A DNA stretch of 9,953 nucleotides from Erythrobacter sp. (lineage in GTDB: Bacteria; Pseudomonadota; Alphaproteobacteria; Sphingomonadales; Sphingomonadaceae), in contig JANQTR010000239.1 in the NCBI GenBank assembly GCA_030731635.1, positions 1-9,953 of the forward strand. Reading direction: 5' to 3'. The notes under the pieces are model-generated. The model ran no database searches, was not told the DNA's origin, and saw only the letters and a list, made by a program, of their open reading frames with translations. Shown here piece after piece: positions 6,080-9,953 of this stretch. The translations under genes were made by a program, and so were the position numbers. The first letter of the stretch is position 1, and the number at the start of each line of letters is the position of its first letter.

Positions 6080-6784
6080 TTACTTGATCTGGCAATCGAG
6101 CCCGTCTGCCTTGAGCGCGGCGCACAGCTTTTCCGCTGCTGCCCGATCGGGCGTGACAGCCTGCAACCGATAGACCGTGCCGATATCGACCTTGCCTTCG
6201 ACCACCCGGTATTTGACCCCGGCAAGCGCACCGGTGCGGCGCGACAGATCGCTCCACCCCTGTTCGGCGCGGGCGCGGGTGCCATAGGCGGCGAGCTGAA
6301 CGCCGACGCCGGTCGCAGCGGCAGGAGCAGCGCTCGGGCTAGCGGCAGGAACCGGCTTGGTCGCAGGAGATTTGGCAGGACCCGTCGCAGGTGCGCCGGG
6401 CAACGGCGGCGTTGCGCCGCTTGCCACCACCGCCGGGCGCGTGCCGCCTTCGCCCACCACGGGCGCAACATTGCCAGTGCCGGCAAATTCCTTGCCGCCC
6501 GGGTCTTCGGGACGTGACTTGATCGGGCCGGCCGGCGCAGCAATCACGCCGCCATCGGCCACCGCCTGGCTGCTGCCTGTCTTGTTCGAGATGAACCACA
6601 CCCCGCCCACAGCGATAACCAGCAACGCCGCCAATATCGCCACAAAGCCGATGATCTGCCCGGTATCCACCCCGCCCGCGTCATCATCGGCATCATCGGA
6701 TTCCAGCCACGGCAAGCTGTCAGTGCTGGCAAGATCCAGCTCATCGTCAGCTTCGTTCAGCTCTTCGTATTCGGCGTCAATCAT
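6080..6784 (-). CDS. SPOR domain-containing membrane protein
   Basis: A 234-residue single-pass inner-membrane protein. Order of parts: an acidic cytoplasmic N terminus (residues 1-40, many Asp/Glu), one membrane helix (about 43-65, GQIIGFVAILAALLVIAVGGVWF), a long Pro/Ala/Gly-rich periplasmic linker (about 70-158), and a C-terminal SPOR domain (160-234) with VQLAAYGTRARAEQGW, KYRVVEGKVDIGTVYRLQAV and a closing LCAALKADGLDCQIK. SPOR domains bind glycan strands stripped of stem peptides, mostly at the division septum, so a role at the septum is likely; the architecture resembles FtsN and DedD, but orthology cannot be claimed. The ATG at 6784 has AGG 6 nt upstream. A TTG two codons earlier (6790) with GAAGGG at good spacing is an alternative. 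It lies 42 nt after argS and 81 nt before nagZ. Confidence 0.9.
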   Translation of the reverse strand: MIDAEYEELNEADDELDLASTDSLPWLESDDADDDAGGVDTGQIIGFVAILAALLVIAVGGVWFISNKTGSSQAVADGGVIAAPAGPIKSRPEDPGGKEFAGTGNVAPVVGEGGTRPAVVASGATPPLPGAPATGPAKSPATKPVPAASPSAAPAAATGVGVQLAAYGTRARAEQGWSDLSRRTGALAGVKYRVVEGKVDIGTVYRLQAVTPDRAAAEKLCAALKADGLDCQIK

Positions 6785-6826
6785 AGCCAACCTACGTGCC
6801 CTTCCCCCGGCAGTTACCCGAAACGA

Positions 6827-8575
6827 TCACATCGTCTCGACAGCATCGACGCCTAGCACGCCGAGCCCATTGCGGATTACTTGCCCGATTGCGGTAGCAA
6901 GGAAAAGCCTTGCCGCGCTGCCTGCGGCATCCTGTTCCACGATGAACCGCTTTTCAGGCCGATCATTACCCAGATTCCAGAAGGCATGCAGATCAGCCGC
7001 CAGATCATAGAGGTAAAACGCAATCCGGTGCGGTTCGCGCGCGCGCGCTGCAGCTTCGATTTCGCGCGGGAACTGCGCGGCGCGGCGGATCAACGCGATT
7101 TCTTCCTCGCCCAGCCGGTCCAGCGCATCGGCGGACGGCGCAAGCCCGGCTTCGGCGGCTTTGCGCAGGGTCGAACAAATCCGTGCATGGGCATATTGCA
7201 CATAGAACACCGGATTGTCCTTCGACGCTTCGATCACCTTGACGAAATCGAACTCCATCTGCGCTTCGGGCTTGCGGGTCAGCATGGTGAAACGCACCAC
7301 GTCCTTGCCCACTTCATCGACCATGTCGGCGATGGTGATGAAATTGCCCGAGCGTTTGGACATTTTGGCCGGTTCGCCGCCGCGCATCAGCTGCACCATC
7401 TGCACCAGCTTTACATCGAACGGGATCGGGCGGCCTTCGCCCGCAGACAGTGCGGCGACCGCGGCCTTGATCCGCTTGACCGTGCCCGCGTGATCCGCGC
7501 CCCAGATATCGATCAGCTCGTCAGAACCTTCCGCCTTCTGCATGTGATAGGCGAGATCAGCGCCAAAGTATGTCCATGCACCGTTGGATTTCTTGATCGG
7601 GCGATCCTGATCATCGCCGAATTTGGTCGAGCGGAACAGTGGCAGTTCCACCGGCTCCCAATCCTCGGGCGGGGCCTTGCCCTTGGGCGCTTCCAGCGCG
7701 CCGTCATAGACCAGATCATGCGCGCGCAGCCATGCCTCGGCCGCTTCGGGTTTGCCCGCCGCCTGCAATTCGGCCTCGGACGCGAAGATATCGTGGTGGA
7801 TGCCGAGCATCGCGAGATCGGTGCGGATCATGTCCATCATCCGCGCGACAGCTTCCTTGCGGAAAGCGGGAAGCCATTCGGCCTCGTCTGCGGTGCGGAA
7901 TTGATCGCCAAAGGTTTCGGCCAGCGCCGCGCCCACAGGCTTGAGGTAATCGCCCGGATAGAGGCCTTCGGGGATTGCGCCGATATCCTCGCCCAGTGCT
8001 TCACGATAGCGCAGGTGCACCGAGCGCGCGAGGGTATCGACCTGCCCGCCAGCATCATTGATGTAATATTCGCGGGTAACCGCATGCCCGGCCCATTCGA
8101 GCAGGCTCGCCAAGGCATCGCCCACAACGGCGCCGCGGCAATGACCCATGTGCATCGGCCCGGTCGGGTTGGCCGAGACGTATTCGACATTGACCCGCCG
8201 CCCCTCACCCATCACCGAACGGCCATATTGGTCGCCCAAGGCGGCAATGTTGCGCAGTTCCTCGATCCACGCGGTGGGGGCGAGGCGCAGGTTGATGAAC
8301 CCCGGCCCGGCAATATCGGCACCGGTGATCGCGGGATAGGCGGTCAGCTTGGCGGTAATCGCCTCAGCCAGCGCGCGGGGATTGGTGCCTGCGCCTTTGG
8401 CCAGCACCATCGCGGCATTGGTGGACAAATCGCCATGCGAGGGATCGCGCGGCGGTTCCAGCGTGACGTTGGCGAAAGATGTGCCCGCAGGCAGCACGCC
8501 GTCGGCCACCAGATCGGTCAGCACATTTTCGATCAGCGCTGCATAGGCGGCATAAAGGGTCTTGGTTTCGGTCAT
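6827..8575 (-). CDS. argS: Arginine--tRNA ligase
   Basis: Cytoplasmic class I aminoacyl-tRNA synthetase (582 residues, normal length) that charges tRNA-Arg using ATP. The N-terminal Add1 domain (about 1-110) includes PRDPSHGDLSTNAAMVLAK. The ATP-binding signatures are NPTGPMHMGHCRGAVVGD (HIGH motif as HMGH at 142-145) and AKMSKRSG (KMSKS-type motif at 404-410), with the Rossmann-core segment IDIWGADHAGTVKRIKAA (355-372) between them. The C-terminal anticodon-binding domain begins around VQYAHARICSTLRKA and ends GLGVLGVDAVETM. The start at 8575 (MTETKTLYAAYAALIENVL) is chosen by homology; an in-frame TTG 13 codons upstream gives an unlikely extension. No strong Shine-Dalgarno sequence is visible. 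It is the first gene of the eight-gene minus-strand block. Confidence 0.97.
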   Translation of the reverse strand: MTETKTLYAAYAALIENVLTDLVADGVLPAGTSFANVTLEPPRDPSHGDLSTNAAMVLAKGAGTNPRALAEAITAKLTAYPAITGADIAGPGFINLRLAPTAWIEELRNIAALGDQYGRSVMGEGRRVNVEYVSANPTGPMHMGHCRGAVVGDALASLLEWAGHAVTREYYINDAGGQVDTLARSVHLRYREALGEDIGAIPEGLYPGDYLKPVGAALAETFGDQFRTADEAEWLPAFRKEAVARMMDMIRTDLAMLGIHHDIFASEAELQAAGKPEAAEAWLRAHDLVYDGALEAPKGKAPPEDWEPVELPLFRSTKFGDDQDRPIKKSNGAWTYFGADLAYHMQKAEGSDELIDIWGADHAGTVKRIKAAVAALSAGEGRPIPFDVKLVQMVQLMRGGEPAKMSKRSGNFITIADMVDEVGKDVVRFTMLTRKPEAQMEFDFVKVIEASKDNPVFYVQYAHARICSTLRKAAEAGLAPSADALDRLGEEEIALIRRAAQFPREIEAAARAREPHRIAFYLYDLAADLHAFWNLGNDRPEKRFIVEQDAAGSAARLFLATAIGQVIRNGLGVLGVDAVETM

Positions 8576-8627
8576 TGTGATCTCGCGCGTTCCCGCAAAG
8601 GTTAGCGTTTGCAAAGAAGGAAGCGGG

Positions 8628-8648
8628 GTCCCGGGTCAAGCCCGGGAC
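8628..8648. repeat. GTCCCGGG-TCAAG-CCCGGGAC palindrome (REP-like)
   Basis: A perfect 8-bp inverted repeat around a TCAAG loop lies between argS and the lipoprotein gene. I recognise this pattern as a common intergenic palindrome of sphingomonads and relatives, where its translation yields recurring spurious VPGLTRDP peptides. It may belong to a dispersed extragenic element family; I cannot count copies elsewhere in the genome. Confidence 0.65.
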
Positions 8649-8670
8649 GGGGTGGGAATTAAAGAGCGCA

Positions 8671-8687
8671 CGACGCCAAAGGCGTCG
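8671..8687. repeat. Short hairpin CGACGCC-AAA-GGCGTCG
   Basis: A perfect 7-bp stem with an AAA loop, the middle of three hairpins in the 201-bp argS/lipoprotein intergenic region. There is no T-tract on either side. It may be part of the same composite extragenic element as its neighbours. Confidence 0.5.
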
Positions 8688-8745
8688 CAAGGCCGACCGG
8701 CCGCCCGCAGGTGCCCGTCGCGAAGCAAAGGATCAGCACCGAGGA

Positions 8746-8767
8746 CGCACCCGCGGAGGCGGGTGCG
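8746..8767 (-). terminator. Hairpin just after the lipoprotein gene, possible terminator
   Basis: CGCACCCGC (8746-8754) pairs perfectly with GCGGGTGCG (8759-8767) over a 4-nt GGAG loop, giving a 9-bp GC-rich stem. It begins 10 nt past the stop codon of the lipoprotein gene (8777). No U-run follows in the transcript direction, so it is not a textbook intrinsic terminator; it could stabilise the 3' end or be one half of a dispersed palindromic element. Confidence 0.45.
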
Positions 8768-8776
8768 CAACACATA

Positions 8777-9439
8777 CTAGCGCGTCACATTATACGCCAG
8801 TTGGTCCTCGGTCAGCTGAAAGCCGACCAGCATTTCGAACCGGGTGCGGGCAATCGCGGCCTTCACTTCGGGATCGGCCAGCGGGTCAAGCGCGGCTTCG
8901 GTATCGCCTGCGCGTCGTCGTTTGGTGATCTTTTCGCGGATATCATCAGGCAGCGCGGCATCAACCCGGTTGACGAAGCTGCCAACCTTGCCGCTGCCGA
9001 CTGCGCGGTCCTGACCATCGGCGAAGGTCAGCGTAACGGTGCCAACTCGCTTGCTCACCACCGCGCTACCGCCGCGCAGCACGGTGACGAAATAGGGCAG
9101 CGTAACCGTGCGCGCGCCGCGCGTATCGGTGCGCCGCGCGTTCACGGAAAAGTTTGCCTCACTATAAATCTGTTCGCCGCGGTCATCGCAGGTGGCGCGC
9201 AGATTGGTCATCGCCGCGCTGACATCAAGGCTGCCAATGCTACGATCTGCGCCGCTGGCAAAGGTCGTGATATCGCCGGTATAGTCCGGAATGCCAACCG
9301 CCGGGCACAGCGTCAGCACGCTGGAAATGCCGACCCCCTGATCAAGCACCAGCTCCCCTTCACTGGCGCAGCCGGCAAGGCCGACTGTCATCGCAGCCAG
9401 CATGGCAGGGGCATGAAAAGCGCGCGTGCGAAGCATCAT
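8777..9439 (-). CDS. Uncharacterised lipoprotein
   Basis: A 220-residue predicted lipoprotein I cannot assign to a named family. The N terminus has a basic start (MMLRTR), a hydrophobic stretch (PAMLAAMTVG) and a clear lipobox L21-A22-G23-C24, so the mature protein of 197 residues should begin at C24. The next residue is Ala, not Asp, favouring outer-membrane sorting by the E. coli rule. The mature part has only two other cysteines (C45, C84), which could form a disulfide. The middle (about 88-142) is rich in alternating hydrophobic residues (RTVTLPYFVTVLRGG, VGTVTLTFADG), suggesting a beta-sandwich; the C-terminal third is charged and probably helical. The ATG at 9439 has GAGGA 9 nt upstream; a second ATG follows directly at 9436. 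It is divergent from ispH, with 104 bp between them. Confidence 0.85.
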   Translation of the reverse strand: MMLRTRAFHAPAMLAAMTVGLAGCASEGELVLDQGVGISSVLTLCPAVGIPDYTGDITTFASGADRSIGSLDVSAAMTNLRATCDDRGEQIYSEANFSVNARRTDTRGARTVTLPYFVTVLRGGSAVVSKRVGTVTLTFADGQDRAVGSGKVGSFVNRVDAALPDDIREKITKRRRAGDTEAALDPLADPEVKAAIARTRFEMLVGFQLTEDQLAYNVTR

Positions 9440-9504
9440 CAAAGGCCGTCCTCGAATTCTGATCCAATGCGCCCGCCACAAAGCTGGCAGACACGCGAAG
9501 CACG

Positions 9505-9535
9505 CCCTAGCGAGGACGCGTGGAAAGCGCTAGGG
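9505..9535 (+). promoter_or_regulatory. Inverted repeat overlapping the ispH ribosome-binding site
   Basis: CCCTAGCG (9505-9512) and CGCTAGGG (9528-9535) form a perfect 8-bp stem with a 15-nt loop. The right arm includes the first half of the ispH Shine-Dalgarno sequence (AGGGGGG, 9532-9538), which lies 5 nt before the ATG. In a transcript starting upstream of 9505 the site would be partly masked. As DNA it could instead be an operator in this divergent promoter region. Confidence 0.4.
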
Positions 9536-9543
9536 GGGCAGAC

Positions 9544-9953
9544 ATGAACGCGCCCTTTCCTGCCTCGCCCGCCGATACCACCGATCTGATCGATCGGCCG
9601 CCCCTGAATCTGCTGATCGCCGCACCGCGCGGGTTCTGTGCCGGGGTCGACCGCGCGATCGAGATCGTTGAAAAGGCGCTCGAACGATATGGCGCGCCGG
9701 TTTATGTCCGGCACGAGATCGTCCACAACAAATACGTCGTCGAAGGGCTGAAAGCCCAAGGCGCGGTGTTTGTCGAAGAATTGGACGAAGTGCCCGATGA
9801 TGCCCCGGTGGTGTTCAGCGCGCATGGTGTGCCCAAAGCAGTCCCGGCCGAAGCCAAGCGCCGCAAGCTGTTATATGTCGATGCCACCTGCCCGCTGGTC
9901 AGCAAGGTTCACCGTCAGGCCGAACGCCAGATCGAAAAGGGCCGCCACATCAT
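9544..9953 (+). CDS. ispH: 4-hydroxy-3-methylbut-2-enyl diphosphate reductase, N-terminal part
   Basis: The first 136 codons of IspH (LytB), cut by the right edge. IspH is the iron-sulfur enzyme that makes IPP and DMAPP from HMBPP in the last step of the MEP pathway. The visible active-site residues line up with E. coli IspH at a constant offset of 20: C32 in PRGFCAGVDRAIE (E. coli C12, cluster ligand), H61 in HEIVHNKYVV (H41), H94 in FSAHGVP (H74) and C116 in VDATCPLVSKVH (C96, cluster ligand). The third cluster cysteine lies beyond the window. The extra 20 N-terminal residues (MNAPFPASPADTTDLIDRPP) look unstructured. The start at 9544 has a strong Shine-Dalgarno sequence (AGGGGGG, spacing 5). 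It is divergent from the lipoprotein gene. Confidence 0.96.
   Translation, partial: MNAPFPASPADTTDLIDRPPLNLLIAAPRGFCAGVDRAIEIVEKALERYGAPVYVRHEIVHNKYVVEGLKAQGAVFVEELDEVPDDAPVVFSAHGVPKAVPAEAKRRKLLYVDATCPLVSKVHRQAERQIEKGRHI

Noticed and set aside
6881..8605. 574-codon open frame on the plus strand
   Set aside because: Antisense to argS over nearly its full length; argS is certain from its HMGH and KMSK motifs. The plus-strand translation has no domain and an odd His/Arg-rich composition.
8364..8690. 108-codon minus-strand frame running from the intergenic palindromes into argS
   Set aside because: It contains the well-known spurious VPGLTRDP translation of the GTCCCGGG palindrome and overlaps argS in another frame.
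8711..9547. 278-codon open frame on the plus strand opposite the lipoprotein gene
   Set aside because: The minus-strand frame has a lipobox, a Shine-Dalgarno sequence and protein-like composition; the plus-strand frame has none of these and starts inside the palindromic intergenic region.

Overview
The window is GC-rich chromosomal DNA from an alphaproteobacterium, most likely a sphingomonad (Sphingomonadales, Erythrobacteraceae-like). I infer this from the protein sequences, from the gene order argS - SPOR protein - nagZ - scpA - scpB - tatA - tatB - tatC, and from an intergenic GTCCCGGG-TCAAG-CCCGGGAC palindrome of a kind I associate with sphingomonad genomes. No database search was possible.

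Layout. Positions 1-193 (minus) hold the 5' end of a threonine ammonia-lyase gene that runs off the left edge. A 149-bp divergent intergenic region with a perfect 8+8 bp dyad separates it from a gene for an exported YtcJ-like amidohydrolase (343-1995, plus). That gene ends exactly where the tatC gene of the opposite strand ends: the two stop codons abut as TAG|CTA. From there to 8575 the minus strand is one compact eight-gene block, transcribed right to left: argS (arginyl-tRNA synthetase), a membrane-anchored SPOR-domain protein, nagZ (peptidoglycan recycling), scpA and scpB (partners of SMC in chromosome condensation), and tatA, tatB and tatC (twin-arginine protein export). Gene ends overlap at nagZ/scpA (4 nt), scpA/scpB (4 nt) and tatB/tatC (14 nt); other gaps are 35-96 nt. 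A 201-bp intergenic stretch with three strong hairpins lies upstream of argS. Beyond it is an uncharacterised lipoprotein gene (8777-9439, minus), divergent from ispH (9544 to the right edge, plus), the last enzyme of the MEP isoprenoid pathway.

How the genes fit together. The block links translation (argS), cell wall turnover and division (SPOR, nagZ), chromosome organisation (scpAB) and export of folded proteins (tatABC). TatA, TatB and TatC together make a complete Tat translocase. ScpA and ScpB form the non-SMC part of condensin. NagZ acts on cytoplasmic muropeptides, and the SPOR protein probably binds septal peptidoglycan.

This is ordinary core-genome territory. I see no mobile element, CRISPR array, tRNA, rRNA, phage gene or defence system, and no evidence of a new multi-gene system. 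The points worth a second look are local: a small hairpin sitting between the Shine-Dalgarno sequence and the start codon of tatB, an AT-rich palindrome inside nagZ, a 12-bp tandem repeat at the nagZ/scpA junction, dyads in three intergenic regions, and the uncharacterised lipoprotein.
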